DNA of 54,771 nt from Thiotrichales bacterium (GCA_016938655.1 JAFGUG010000072.1:1-54771); one strand, 5' to 3'; shown: positions 25,233 through 34,053, counted from the stretch's first letter. Translations and numbers: made by a program. Notes: generated by a model from the sequence alone, not told the origin.

Positions 25233-26596
25233 ATGAGCGAGCACCAGACCACACAATCAAATAACCAAGTGGATTCTGCAAAACCGGCAGTTGTTACCAA
25301 AGCGTATCAACTGATTACTGGCGATGAAGACGCCCGCGTTTGCAAAGAGATACCTGAGCAGGCCTGCCAACATCAACCCAGAAACTTTTTTGGCTATTTA
25401 ATTGCCAATTTCCTAGGCAAGGTGGCGGATGAACTGGCCAGTGCCAAGCTGATTTTGCCGTGGTTAATGGGGGCTTTGGGCGCGCCATCGGCTCTAGTGG
25501 GCTTTTGGTGCCGATTCGAGAGTCTGGCGTGTTACTGCCACAGTTATTCGTGGCCGCCAAAGTTCGTAATCGCCCAAGACGCAAAGGGGTTTGGTTATTA
25601 GGGGCGGCACTGTCGGGCATTGCACTCATTTTAATGGCCATCACTGCCTTATCGTTTACTGGCGCCACGGCTGGCTGGGCCATTCTGATTGCCTTGGTGG
25701 TGTTTAGTTTGGCCAGAGGGTTGTGCTCGGTGTCGGCTAAAGACGTGTTAGGCAAAACGGTCTCCAAAGGCCAACGCGGCGTGTTAATGGGGATCAGCGC
25801 GGGTTTAGCCGGTGTAGCGGGCTTGGCGGTGGGAATTTACATAGAGTTTTATAATGCAACGCCCCCCATTGAACTGCTTGCGTGGTTATTACTGTTAGGC
25901 GGCGTCTTGTGGTTTATTGCTCTACTTTTTTTTAACACCATTAACGAACACGATGGCGCAACTGAAGGCGGTGGCAACGCCATTACAGCGGCACTTGAAA
26001 GTTTCTCGTTACTCAAAACTGACAAACCTTTTCGCCACTATGTTATCGGGCGAATTCTCTTATTAAGCAGTGCCTTAGTACCGCCGTTCTATATTCTAAT
26101 CGCTCAAGAATACAGTGCGGGCGAACTCACCGGGTTAGGCATGTTAATTATCAGTAGCGGCATTGCCAGCATGGTCAGTGCGCCGTTATGGGGTAAATTG
26201 GGCGACTATTCCAGTAAATTGGTCATGGCCATCGCCTCAATTGGGGTTGGCGTATTAGGGGTCGCGCTATTCACACTCATTGAAACCGACAGCAACTGGT
26301 TACAAAATCCACTCACCCATGCCCTATTTTTCTTTGCCGTTACGGTGTTTCATGGCGGTGTGCGTTTGGGTCGAAAAATTTATTTGGTCGATTTAGCCAA
26401 TGAACAAACTCGCGCCACTTATGTTGCTTTAAGCAACACGGTGATTGGTGTGGCCATGCTGGCAGGTGGATTGATAGGTCTGTTAGCAGACATTATCTCT
26501 GTTCACTTTGTCATTTTACTACTCAGCCTAATCGCCTTTGCAGCGGCGTGGTGGAACGCACGCTTAAAAGAGGTGAGTGTAAAAGGCGATAATTAG
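25233..26596 (+). pseudogene. MFS transporter gene disrupted by a one-base frameshift
   Basis: Two overlapping frames together make one major-facilitator protein of about 454 residues. The first (25233-25601) runs ASAKLILPWLMGALGAPSALVGF and then loses the family pattern. The other frame (open to 26596) resumes with LVPIRESGVLLPQLFVAAKVRNRPRRKGVW and ten or so more helices. The join is at the T run near 25503-25506 (GGGCTTTTGG): adding one T restores VGFLVPIRESG. A canonical slippery heptamer with programmed -1 shift is not seen, so a real lesion or a sequencing/assembly error is likelier. The substrate is unknown. The first 70 residues are a hydrophilic extension. Confidence 0.85.
25357..25368. 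repeat. Iterated palindrome copy 14 (AGCAGGCCTGCC)
   Basis: In the hydrophilic N-terminal part of the broken MFS gene, read EQACQ. Confidence 0.75.
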
Positions 26597-26742
26597 AAAT
26601 TGTGCAACGCAGTTACCAAGCCCAAATAGCAAAGGAAATCAATAAACAACCTTAAAACAGGTCTCAAAACAGAGTTCAAGGCACAAAGCCTAACAAAGCC
26701 TAAACGTCATTGTTGGTTGCTGATATCAGCCTTTTTCACCCA

Positions 26743-27456
26743 TTACGGCTGGTGCTCGCTTTGCGTTTTATAATCTTGTGCTTGGTAAATAACACCGCTC
26801 GACGAGAAGTCGGCTAACAACACCGGAACCAAAGCGCCGGGAATAACCGACGACACGTCATAATCGGCATACTGACCTCCCAAATCGGTTTTTAACCAAC
26901 CGGGGTCCAAGCCGTTGACCAGCACATTGGTGTTTTTGAGTTGGGCGGCTAAGTCTTGCGTGTATTTATCCACCGCCGCTTTGGCGACACTGTAAGGCGC
27001 AAGTTGTGGCGTGTCTTTCATACCCGTTGAGAGGTTCACCACCCTGCCCCAACCTCGCTCCGTCATAATCGGAACCAGCCGATTACAAACCCGCACCATT
27101 GAGAAAAAGTTGACCTCAAACACCCGTTGCCACTCTGGCATCTGAATGTTAAAGATGGAGTCACTCCACTCGGACATCACGGCTGCATTATTGTAAAGAA
27201 TGTCCACGTACCCAACTTCTTGAATAATCTTATCTAAAAACGCATTTTCATCTGCCACCTTACCTAGTTCGCCTGCGACGGCTAAGGTACTGACTGGATA
27301 AGCCTGCAACTGTTCAAGAGTGGTTTCAGTGTGGTCTAAGGTTCGACCATGCACAATAATATTACACCCCTGCTGGGCAAGTGCTATTGCCACCTGCTGA
27401 CCAATACCACGGGTTGAACCGGTAATCAGTGCCCATCTATTTTGAAGTTTTGACAT
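26743..27456 (-). CDS. Short-chain dehydrogenase/reductase
   Basis: A 237-residue classical SDR using NAD(P)(H). It has the cofactor loop TGSTRGIG (residues 13-20), NNAAV, the catalytic Ser in NLSTGMKD and the YSVAK Tyr/Lys pair. PGWLKTDLGG follows, as usual. The substrate cannot be read from the sequence. It is a lone gene convergent with the broken MFS gene; GAAG precedes the ATG. Confidence 0.92.
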   Translation of the reverse strand: MSKLQNRWALITGSTRGIGQQVAIALAQQGCNIIVHGRTLDHTETTLEQLQAYPVSTLAVAGELGKVADENAFLDKIIQEVGYVDILYNNAAVMSEWSDSIFNIQMPEWQRVFEVNFFSMVRVCNRLVPIMTERGWGRVVNLSTGMKDTPQLAPYSVAKAAVDKYTQDLAAQLKNTNVLVNGLDPGWLKTDLGGQYADYDVSSVIPGALVPVLLADFSSSGVIYQAQDYKTQSEHQP

Positions 27457-27561
27457 CTTAATCTTCTTAAATAATTTACACTTAACTTAATTAAGTAACC
27501 TGTTGAAATGGTTAATAATGTAAGTTCAGCCTGCCTTTAAACATGTTGCATTGTGAAAGTC

Positions 27562-27573
27562 AGCAGGCCTGCT
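27562..27573. repeat. Iterated palindrome copy 15, perfect 12-mer
   Basis: 29 bp past the lipoprotein stop; flanks GAAAGTC and AACTTTA. Confidence 0.85.
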
Positions 27574-27601
27574 AACTTTACAACGTTACCGAATAAACTG
27601 T

Positions 27602-27931
27602 CTACTTAAACGGACATACTTCACTGCCCGATTGGACCGCATAAACACTCTTAATATCGGGGTGTTGACGTAACTTCTCGACCACTAAGGTGTAATCAAA
27701 CATCGGCACGTCTTTGGTAAATTCAATTTCAACGTGGCCGTTCTTTCTGACATTGTAAGAAGCTTGCGCATCTAAACCCAAATCAAACAAAATTTCCGAT
27801 ACCGCACTATCCGAGCTGCTTTGAACCAGCATCTCTTCTTTGGTTAAGGCGTTTTCGGAGCCGCATCCAGTCAACACCACGGTGAAAGGTAACAACAAAA
27901 ACGGCAATATAAGAAAGCGGAATTTTTTCAT
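27602..27931 (-). CDS. Small hypothetical lipoprotein
   Basis: A 109-residue protein with a lipoprotein signal (MKKFRFLILPFLLLPFTVVLTGCGSEN); lipidation at Cys in LTGC is predicted. The mature part has no family I recognise. Its second half (VRKNGHVEIEFTKDVPMFDYTLVVEKLRQHPDIKSVYAVQSGSEVCPFK) looks like a small alpha/beta domain. The start is ATG 27931 with GGAG nine bases upstream; the longer frame begins at a TTG 27946 that overlaps the ribosome site. Followed by a palindrome copy 29 bp past the stop. Confidence 0.75.
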   Translation of the reverse strand: MKKFRFLILPFLLLPFTVVLTGCGSENALTKEEMLVQSSSDSAVSEILFDLGLDAQASYNVRKNGHVEIEFTKDVPMFDYTLVVEKLRQHPDIKSVYAVQSGSEVCPFK

Positions 27932-28020
27932 CAAGTTGTACTCCAAGTTTTACTCCAACCTTAACTGTTTTTAGATGTAAATGTAATCTATCATAAAAGC
28001 CCGATGGCCACCGAATGGCT

Positions 28021-28842
28021 CTAGTGTGTTTGGCGAATGGTATTTTCTACCTTGCCAACCTGCTCAATCTCTACCGACACAATATCGCCATCATTCAAGG
28101 CTTTGGTTCGCCCAGGTGTCCCCATGTAAATGAGGTCGCCCGGCATTAGGGTGAAATAGCGGCTCAAATAACTGACCACTTTGGCCGGTTTATGAATCAT
28201 ATTACGGGTGTTCTCTTGCTGAACAATGTCCCCATTGAGCTTGGTGGTAAGCAATAAGTTATTGTAATCGACACCCACCGCAATCACCGACCCCAAAGGC
28301 CCAAACCCATCACTTGCCTTGGCTCGCATCCATTGTAAATCACGCCCTTGCCAAGTGCGTTCGGTTAAATCATTCCCGACCGTCACGCCCAAAATCACCT
28401 CTTCGGCTTGCGCTTCAGTGAGGTTCTTAGCTTGCTTGCCTATCACCAACACCAACTCGCCTTCAAAGTGCACATTGCTGGCGTCACTGGGTAAGTGAAT
28501 CACCTCACCAGAACCAATTAAAGAGCTTGGGAGCTTTAAAAACAGCGGTGGCGCACTGTTTGGGGGCGAAGCCAAGTGGCTGGAAAAATTCATCCCAACC
28601 GCAAACACTTTTTGTGGATCGGTGGGTAAACGTAACGTAACACTGGATAACGGAATCGGCGCCCCATTTGGTTTTAGTTCCCCAAACAGCTCCCCAGAAA
28701 GGGGTTGAATTTGATTGCCCATCACCTTTCCATAATGTAGCTGATTGTTCACTTCATATCGAACAAAATGGCTAACCTCTGCCAGTGTAAAAGTGGGAAA
28801 ACTAAGTGATAACACACTCAAAATAAAAAAAACCTGTTTCAC
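28021..28842 (-). CDS. Fumarylacetoacetate-hydrolase-fold protein with a signal peptide
   Basis: FAH-superfamily enzymes cleave C-C bonds of acylpyruvates or decarboxylate/isomerise related keto acids. The family core is complete: VFAVGMNFSSHL, HFEGELVLVIG with the metal-binding acids, GNDLTERTWQGRDLQWMRAKASDGFGPLG and GDLIYMGTPG. Unusually, the N-terminus MKQVFFILSVLSLSFPTFTLA is a clean Sec signal peptide with cleavage before EVSHF, so the enzyme should be periplasmic. GTG start at 28842 with GAGGGG upstream. The substrate is unknown; it reads away from the LysR gene. Confidence 0.88.
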   Translation of the reverse strand: MKQVFFILSVLSLSFPTFTLAEVSHFVRYEVNNQLHYGKVMGNQIQPLSGELFGELKPNGAPIPLSSVTLRLPTDPQKVFAVGMNFSSHLASPPNSAPPLFLKLPSSLIGSGEVIHLPSDASNVHFEGELVLVIGKQAKNLTEAQAEEVILGVTVGNDLTERTWQGRDLQWMRAKASDGFGPLGSVIAVGVDYNNLLLTTKLNGDIVQQENTRNMIHKPAKVVSYLSRYFTLMPGDLIYMGTPGRTKALNDGDIVSVEIEQVGKVENTIRQTH

Positions 28843-28929
28843 AAAGCAACCCCTCTGACATGATTAATCGGATGAACAATACACAACATAAAAACAGAAC
28901 CGTCTGTTTGATTGCAAAGTTTATCACTT

Positions 28930-28941
28930 ACCAGGCCTGCT
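28930..28941. repeat. Iterated palindrome copy 16 (ACCAGGCCTGCT)
   Basis: Past the LysR-gene stop, before the exported FAH gene. Confidence 0.75.
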
Positions 28942-29006
28942 GATTATTTACAACCGTACACTATTTTTGTCAGGTAAATTGTGCACGGGTACACAGACTC
29001 CATACC

Positions 29007-29915
29007 TTACTTTTGTTTTGAAAAAACATCAATATGCGCTAACAAGAACTCTAAAAAAGTATCCGCCACAACTGAAAGCTTTTTGTCTTTGGGTTGCACC
29101 AAGTACCAGTGACGCTTTATAGGAAACCCCTCAACATCTAAAATAGCCAACTCTTCTTGACTGGGGTCATGGCTGAGCGTACTTCTGGAGAGTAATGAAA
29201 TGCCCAAACCGCCAATAACCGCTTGTTTAATTGCCTCATTACTGCCTAATTCCATTCTGACATTTAAGTTCAGGCCTAAATCTTTAAAGAGCTTTTCAAC
29301 CAACAGACGGTTACCAGAACCCTGTTCTCGGATAATAAAAGGTTGTTGCTGCAGCGATTCTAAAGAGAGTTGTTTTTTGCTGACCAACGGATTATGACTG
29401 CCGGCAATCATCACCAAATCATTATCCAAAAAAGGCTCAGCTTTAATTGAGGGGTCGTCAGGCGGCACGCTCATAATATAGACATCATCTTGATTCTTGG
29501 CCAAGCGTTCTAGCAGTCGGTCACGGTTTAATACCTCTAAACTGACATCAATTCCGGGGTATTCATGACAGAACATACCCAAAATTCGGGGTAAGAAATA
29601 TTTAGCGGTAGTGACGGTGGCGACGCTCAGCTTACCTTGCTTTAAGCCTTTTAAATTGGCAGCGGTTTGTTCAAATTTTTCCCACGTGTTTAGCCAATCG
29701 GCACAGGTTTTATAGAGCTCTTGGCCGGCTTCACTTAAAAACAACTTTTTGCCCGATTGCTCAATCAGAACCAAACCGACCTCCTCTTGCAACCCTTTAA
29801 TTTGCTTTGAAACCGTTGGCTGGCTCACGCACATCTCTTCGGCTGCCCGAGAAAAACTATTTAACCTGGCCACCGCTTCAAACGTTTGCAGTTGGCGTAA
29901 TGTCACGCGCATCAT
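29007..29915 (-). CDS. LysR-type regulator, CbbR/CmpR-like
   Basis: A 302-residue transcription regulator probably controlling the divergent bicarbonate-transport genes. The N-terminal winged HTH (TLRQLQTFEAVARLNSFSRAAEEMCVSQPTVSKQIKGLQEEVG) is followed by the inducer-binding domain, with CbbR/CmpR-type sequence such as TTAKYFLPRILGMFCHEYPGIDVSLEVLNRDRLLERL and IREQGSGNR. CbbR and CmpR sense carbon status through metabolites such as RuBP or 2-phosphoglycolate; that ligand is an inference here. GAGGAG precedes the ATG. The 170-bp divergent spacer has a LysR-type inverted repeat. Confidence 0.92.
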   Translation of the reverse strand: MMRVTLRQLQTFEAVARLNSFSRAAEEMCVSQPTVSKQIKGLQEEVGLVLIEQSGKKLFLSEAGQELYKTCADWLNTWEKFEQTAANLKGLKQGKLSVATVTTAKYFLPRILGMFCHEYPGIDVSLEVLNRDRLLERLAKNQDDVYIMSVPPDDPSIKAEPFLDNDLVMIAGSHNPLVSKKQLSLESLQQQPFIIREQGSGNRLLVEKLFKDLGLNLNVRMELGSNEAIKQAVIGGLGISLLSRSTLSHDPSQEELAILDVEGFPIKRHWYLVQPKDKKLSVVADTFLEFLLAHIDVFSKQK

Positions 29916-29935
29916 CTTTTATCTCCTCAATAATC

Positions 29936-29951
29936 ATAGCCTTTTGGCTAT
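29936..29951. promoter_or_regulatory. Putative LysR-type operator between regulator and sbtA
   Basis: Perfect inverted repeat ATAGCC-TTTT-GGCTAT, containing a T-N12-A pair close to the LysR T-N11-A pattern. It lies 20 bp ahead of the regulator start, where autoregulation and divergent activation are usual. Confidence 0.55.
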
Positions 29952-30089
29952 AGTTTATATGAAAATAATTCATTTTATTTAATTAAACACTCTACATAAA
30001 ATGACTACCGAAACAAATGAAATGTGTATTGAACATTTAATTTACATTTAAAAGACAAGCTAACCATCAAAAAATAAGAGGGAATGGTT

Positions 30090-31121
30090 ATGGATTTATC
30101 ATTAATAAACAACTTAGTTGATCCGGCAATCTTATTTTTCTTTTTTGGACTGCTTGCCGCAGGGGTAAAGTCCAACTTAGAAATACCGGCACCGATTGCC
30201 AAGTTTTTTTCATTGTACCTGTTGATTGCCATCGGGTTTAAAGGCGGTGTGGCATTAGCCGCCAGTGGGTTTACCACCACCGCCCTGATTGGTATTGGTG
30301 CAGCATTAATCATGGCGGTGTTAGTACCCGCTTACAGCTTTATGATTTTACGCAAACGAACCAACCCCTATAATGCGGCGGCGATTGCAGCCACTTATGG
30401 ATCAATTAGTGCGGTAACCTTTATTGCAGCACAGCAATTCTTAACCAAAAATGAGGTGGATTTTGGCGGATACATGACGGTAGCCATGGTTATGATGGAA
30501 TCGCCAGCGATTATTATGGCGGTATTGTTGGCGACCTTAGTGCGCAAAAAACAGCTGCAAGAACAAGCCGCTTTGGCTGGCAATGGCAGTGGCCCGACGA
30601 TCATTCCAGCCAATACGCAAGGAAACCAAGTATCGGTTAAAGAAGTGCTGCACGAAGCCTTTACCGATGGTGCGCACCTATTGTTAATTGGTAGCTTGGT
30701 AATTGGTTACATCACGGGTGAAGCTGGTAAAGAGATGATGGCGCCTTTTACCGCAGAAATCTTTAAGGGAATCTTAGCGTTCTTTTTACTGGAAATGGGG
30801 TTGTTGGTTGCGCGTCAATTACGCCAAACTCAGGAACTCAGCAAATTCTTGATGGGCTTTGCGTTAATCATGCCAATGTTTAATGCGGGGGTGGCGATCG
30901 GTCTTGGCTATCTGTTTGGTATGTCGATGGGTGACACGGTGTTATTAGCGGTCTTAGCAGCCAGTGGTTCTTATATTGTTGTACCGGCCATTTGCCGCTA
31001 TGCGATTCCAGAGGCCAAACCCGGCGTGTACTTTAGTATGTCACTCGCCTTCACCTTCCCATTTAACATTGTGATTGGTATACCGCTTTACTACGGCGTT
31101 ATCAATATGCTTTGGAATTAA
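30090..31121 (+). CDS. sbtA: Sodium-dependent bicarbonate transporter SbtA
   Basis: Inner-membrane symporter of the SbtA (DUF897) family, about 343 residues and ten helices, concentrating bicarbonate for carbon fixation. The two inverted halves begin LVDPAILFFFFGLLAAGVKSNLEIP and AHLLLIGSLVIGYITGEAG. Signature stretches are FSLYLLIAIGFKGGVALA, AATYGSISAVTFIAAQQFL, VAMVMMESPAIIMAVLLATL and AASGSYIVVPAICRYAIPEAKPGVYFSMSLAFTFPFNI. I start at ATG 30090, seven bases after GAGGG; an ATG at 30084 is too close to that site. It is followed 28 bp later by the PII-like gene and divergently flanked by the LysR gene. Confidence 0.95.
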   Translation: MDLSLINNLVDPAILFFFFGLLAAGVKSNLEIPAPIAKFFSLYLLIAIGFKGGVALAASGFTTTALIGIGAALIMAVLVPAYSFMILRKRTNPYNAAAIAATYGSISAVTFIAAQQFLTKNEVDFGGYMTVAMVMMESPAIIMAVLLATLVRKKQLQEQAALAGNGSGPTIIPANTQGNQVSVKEVLHEAFTDGAHLLLIGSLVIGYITGEAGKEMMAPFTAEIFKGILAFFLLEMGLLVARQLRQTQELSKFLMGFALIMPMFNAGVAIGLGYLFGMSMGDTVLLAVLAASGSYIVVPAICRYAIPEAKPGVYFSMSLAFTFPFNIVIGIPLYYGVINMLWN

Positions 31122-31149
31122 GTGTCTATTAATAAAGAGGAACTAACTT

Positions 31150-31443
31150 ATGAAACCCGTTAAAAGAGTAGAGTTTATTATTGATTCGCTGGAAGTCGAT
31201 CACTTATTAGAATCACTCGCCGAAATTAACATTAACAGCTACACCGTGCTTCGAGAAGCCTATGGCAGTGGCGATAGAGGAATACGCGGCGGCGATATTT
31301 TTAGCGGCGCGTTTGATAACAGTTACGTTTTAATCGCCTGTACCGAGGAGGAGTCGATTGAAATTATTGAAAAAGTTCGGCCGGTTTTAAAGAAACTCGG
31401 CGGCATGTGTTTGGTGTCTGACGCCCAATGGGTAAAACACTAA
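31150..31443 (+). CDS. sbtB: PII-like regulator of SbtA (SbtB-like)
   Basis: A 97-residue ferredoxin-fold PII-superfamily protein, expected to trimerise and bind SbtA on the cytoplasmic side in response to adenine nucleotides. It starts KRVEFIIDSLEVDHLLESLAEININSYTVLREAYGSGDRGIRGGDIF and continues SYVLIACTEEESIEIIEKVRPVLKKLGGMCLVSDAQWV. Cyanobacterial SbtB ends with a redox CGPEGC extension; this protein ends in VKH without it, so that redox switch is missing. GAGGAA precedes the start. Co-transcribed with sbtA and followed by a terminator. Confidence 0.9.
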   Translation: MKPVKRVEFIIDSLEVDHLLESLAEININSYTVLREAYGSGDRGIRGGDIFSGAFDNSYVLIACTEEESIEIIEKVRPVLKKLGGMCLVSDAQWVKH

Positions 31444-31458
31444 ATCTTAAACAAAAAA

Positions 31459-31484
31459 ATGCCTACTTTAAGTAGGCATTTTTA
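31459..31484 (+). terminator. Rho-independent terminator of sbtAB
   Basis: ATGCCTACT (31459-31467) / AGTAGGCAT (31471-31479), A run before and T run after, 15 bp past the sbtB stop. Confidence 0.85.
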
Positions 31485-31724
31485 TGGGTGCTTGGTGTGT
31501 AATCGCGCTGCAATGCTGGTTAATCCAAATACAATTCTCTTTCACAATCCAACACGAGTGTTAACCGAACTTTAAAAACCAGTCACAGAGTTGCTAAACT
31601 TACCATAAAAGATTCAAAACTTGGCGAGTCAACTCAAGTAACTTATCAGACCGCACACGAGCAGTCAGCGCTTTTAAAATTGGCGTTTGTCATTCTAGAC
31701 AGAGAAATAGAGTTAAAGAGGAGC

Positions 31725-31763
31725 AAAAAAATAGCTGTTTGCGGATAAAACGCAAACAGCTAT
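31725..31763 (-). terminator. Rho-independent terminator of rimO
   Basis: A 13-bp perfect stem ATAGCTGTTTGCG (31731-31743) / CGCAAACAGCTAT (31751-31763), with a T7 run on the minus strand. It lies 26 bp past the rimO stop. The rest of the 31485-31724 gap shows nothing recognisable. Confidence 0.85.
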
Positions 31764-31788
31764 ATACAGAATGTAAACGGATAAATGT

Positions 31789-33162
31789 TTATCCCAGCTC
31801 GATATAAGAGGTCTCTTGGTTAACAAAGCCCTCAACCGGCTTGGCCCATAAATCGTACTCATCGGCGGCCACAATCTCAACCTGAACAAACTGACCAGGA
31901 ACTAAATGTACCGCATCTTCAATAAACACCACCCCGTCAATCTCTGGCGCATCCGCCATTGAACGGGCAATGGCGCCCTGCTCATCGACTTCATCGACCA
32001 AAACTTGCATCACTTGACCAACCTTGGCTTGCATCTTGTCGGCACTGATTTGCTGTTGCAGCTCCATAAAACGTTCAAAACGGTCTTGCTTGACTTCGTC
32101 AGGCACAGCCTCGGCCAAGTCATTCGCTACCGCACCGTCAACCGGCGAGTATTGGAAACAACCCACACGATCTAATTGCGCTTCAACTAAGAAATCCAGT
32201 AAGTCTTGAAACTCTTCTTCGGTTTCCCCTAGAAAACCGACAATAAAAGTAGAACGGATGGTTAGGTTTGGCACTTGTTTACGCCAGTTTTTTATGCGTT
32301 CTAAAGTTTTTTCAACATTCCCAGGACGCTTCATGGCTTTTAACACACGTGGATTGGCGTGTTGTAACGGCATATCCAAATACGGCAGAATTTTACCTGC
32401 CGCCATCAGTGGAATGACCTCTTCAACGTTTGGGTACGGATACACATAGTGCAAACGCACCCAGAAGTTATCCACGCCGCCCAACTCTCCCAAGGCCTCA
32501 GACAACCCCACCATCGACGTTTTAGTTGGACGACCTTCAGCAAATTCAGTTTTGTATTTTACATCCACGCCATACGCCGCGGTATCCTGCGAAACCACCA
32601 ATAACTCTTTTACACCCGCCTCTTTCAGGCGTTTAGCTTCGTTAATCACATCGGCCACCGGACGACTAATTAAGTCACCCCGCATAGAGGGGATAATGCA
32701 AAAAGTACAACGGTGGTTACAACCTTCGGATATTTTGAGATAGGCGTAATGTTTGGGCGTGAGCTTAATCCCTTGTGGTGGCACTAGATCAATAAATGGA
32801 TCGTGCTTAGGCGGCATAATGACATTATGCACCGCAGTCACCACCTCTTCGTAAGCAGCCGGGCCAGAAACCGCCAATACCTTTGGGTGAACCTTGATAA
32901 TCTGGTCTTCTTTAGCCCCTAAACAACCGGTTACAATCACCTTGCCATTCTCTTCAAGCGCTTCTCCAATCGTGTCTAACGACTCTTGAACGGCACTGTC
33001 AATGAAACCACAGGTGTTGACAATCACCACATCGGCGTCTTCATAAGAGTTGGTTAGGTCATAACCTTCTGTACGCAATTGCGTCAAAATACGTTCGGTA
33101 TCCACGGTCGCTTTAGGGCACCCAAGACTGACGACACCGACGGTAGGTTGTTGTTTAGACAT
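31789..33162 (-). CDS. rimO: Ribosomal protein S12 methylthiotransferase
   Basis: Radical-SAM enzyme adding a methylthio group to the conserved Asp of ribosomal protein S12. The N-terminal UPF0004 domain has Cys15, Cys51 and Cys80 for the auxiliary cluster. The radical-SAM motif is [15 protein letters not shown] with Cys148, Cys152 and Cys155. A TRAM domain ([19 protein letters not shown] ... [18 protein letters not shown]) ends the protein. [19 protein letters not shown] and the [10 protein letters not shown] signature mark RimO as opposed to MiaB. Length 457. AAGAGAG precedes the ATG. Confidence 0.97.
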   Translation of the reverse strand: MSKQQPTVGVVSLGCPKATVDTERILTQLRTEGYDLTNSYEDADVVIVNTCGFIDSAVQESLDTIGEALEENGKVIVTGCLGAKEDQIIKVHPKVLAVSGPAAYEEVVTAVHNVIMPPKHDPFIDLVPPQGIKLTPKHYAYLKISEGCNHRCTFCIIPSMRGDLISRPVADVINEAKRLKEAGVKELLVVSQDTAAYGVDVKYKTEFAEGRPTKTSMVGLSEALGELGGVDNFWVRLHYVYPYPNVEEVIPLMAAGKILPYLDMPLQHANPRVLKAMKRPGNVEKTLERIKNWRKQVPNLTIRSTFIVGFLGETEEEFQDLLDFLVEAQLDRVGCFQYSPVDGAVANDLAEAVPDEVKQDRFERFMELQQQISADKMQAKVGQVMQVLVDEVDEQGAIARSMADAPEIDGVVFIEDAVHLVPGQFVQVEIVAADEYDLWAKPVEGFVNQETSYIELG

Positions 33163-33241
33163 ACAGAATTCTCTCTTAAAACGGGTTAAAAATAACGTTA
33201 TGCGCTATTTTAACGTATCCCGTGTTTAAAAGAGTAATTCT

Positions 33242-33529
33242 TCAATGTGACGAGTTATTTAATGAATTGAGAACCTTCATTTCAGCAGGCCTGCTAACAG
33301 AGATTGCTTGATGTGTTTGTGAAAGGGTTTTAGCGTTTGAACTTGAGTAGGCTTGCTGACATAAACCATGCATCTCACAGCGCGCACAGTTTGAAGGCTG
33401 GCACATTTTTAAACAAAGGGTTTTTAACTGGTTTCGGGTTTCAATATCCAAGCACGCAATATCACTTGGGTGCAATAAGCCCGCCGCCAATATCGTTTGC
33501 ATTTGTTGAGGGGTCAATTCAATTTTCAT
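33242..33529 (-). CDS. Small cysteine-rich hypothetical protein
   Basis: A 95-residue protein not recognised by me. The middle holds CLKMCQPSNCARCEMHGLCQQ (C-x3-C-x4-C-x2-C-x5-C), suggestive of a metal or Fe-S site. The N-terminal part (MKIELTPQQMQTILAAGLLHPSDIACLDIETRNQLKTL) looks helical. The C-terminal 35 residues are Ser/Thr/Asn-rich and include an exact AGCAGGCCTGCT copy read in the third frame (SRPAE). The start has GGGAG upstream. A Fur-like sequence lies at 33592-33606, within its upstream region. It precedes rimO on the same strand, 79 bp away. Confidence 0.65.
   Translation of the reverse strand: MKIELTPQQMQTILAAGLLHPSDIACLDIETRNQLKTLCLKMCQPSNCARCEMHGLCQQAYSSSNAKTLSQTHQAISVSRPAEMKVLNSLNNSSH
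33284..33295. repeat. Iterated palindrome copy 17, perfect 12-mer, inside a gene
   Basis: In the Cys-rich gene, the only copy in frame AGC-AGG-CCT-GCT (SRPA). Confidence 0.85.
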
Positions 33530-33591
33530 AATAATGCTCCCGTTGACTGAATAATGATAGTGGGGTTACTTTATCAATACTCAATGTCAAA

Positions 33592-33606
33592 TGCAAATAG
33601 TTATCA
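33592..33606. promoter_or_regulatory. Fur-like 7-1-7 sequence upstream of the Cys-rich gene
   Basis: On the minus strand TGATAACTATTTGCA matches 11 of 15 positions of TGATAATGATTATCA. A further TAATGAT occurs at 33552-33558, nearer the gene. Suggestive of iron control only. Confidence 0.35.
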
Positions 33607-33630
33607 TTTAATTGCTGAAATGATAAAAAA

Positions 33631-33642
33631 AGCAGGCCTGCT
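33631..33642. repeat. Iterated palindrome copy 18, perfect 12-mer
   Basis: 88 bp past the DUF3240 stop; flanks AAAAAA and CACTTTT. Confidence 0.85.
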
Positions 33643-33729
33643 CACTTTTAACACGTGGCAAGAACCTGCTTTGAAAATTTCACAAAATACGTTTCATCAA
33701 GTTATTAGCCTTGACTCAAACGTAGAATT

Positions 33730-34032
33730 TTAAGCCTCTAAACTGAGTAGTGGTAGCAGTTGAGCTTGAAACTCAGCGTGTGGCAACTCCGCTTTGACAT
33801 ACTTATGAATCGATTGACACTCACCTTCACCGAGAGTAATTTCAAACATTACTTTTTGTTTAAAACCGGATACTAACTCTCTAATATCGGCATTTAACTC
33901 CAACCCTTGGTGGTGGGTTTGTACCAAATAACTGGTCAGTTGTAAGTCGTGTTCGGGATACGCAAGAAGCGTATCGGTAAACGCGTCATTGAGATTTTCA
34001 TCCACAATGAATTTTAATAGACAACGTTGCAT
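33730..34032 (-). CDS. DUF3240 family protein of the metal-efflux operon
   Basis: A 100-residue PII-like small protein (LLKFIVDENLNDAFTDTLLAYPEHDLQLTSYLVQTHHQGLELNADIRELVSGFKQKVMFEITL). The family is regularly the last gene of heavy-metal RND operons; its role, possibly metal or nucleotide sensing, is unproved. It follows the RND pump by 21 bp with an AAGGAA ribosome site, so it is the fourth gene of the operon. Confidence 0.85.
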   Translation of the reverse strand: MQRCLLKFIVDENLNDAFTDTLLAYPEHDLQLTSYLVQTHHQGLELNADIRELVSGFKQKVMFEITLGEGECQSIHKYVKAELPHAEFQAQLLPLLSLEA

Positions 34033-34053
34033 AGTGAATTCCTTATCAATGAC

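Noticed and set aside
25495..25515. Programmed -1 frameshifting in the MFS gene
   Set aside because: The shift needed is -1, but no X-XXY-YYZ heptamer is in phase and such control is not known for this family; a lesion or base error is simpler.
29270..29278. CAGGCCTAA in the LysR gene as another palindrome copy
   Set aside because: The right half lacks the G-C of the core, and the flanks show no extended symmetry; chance occurrence.
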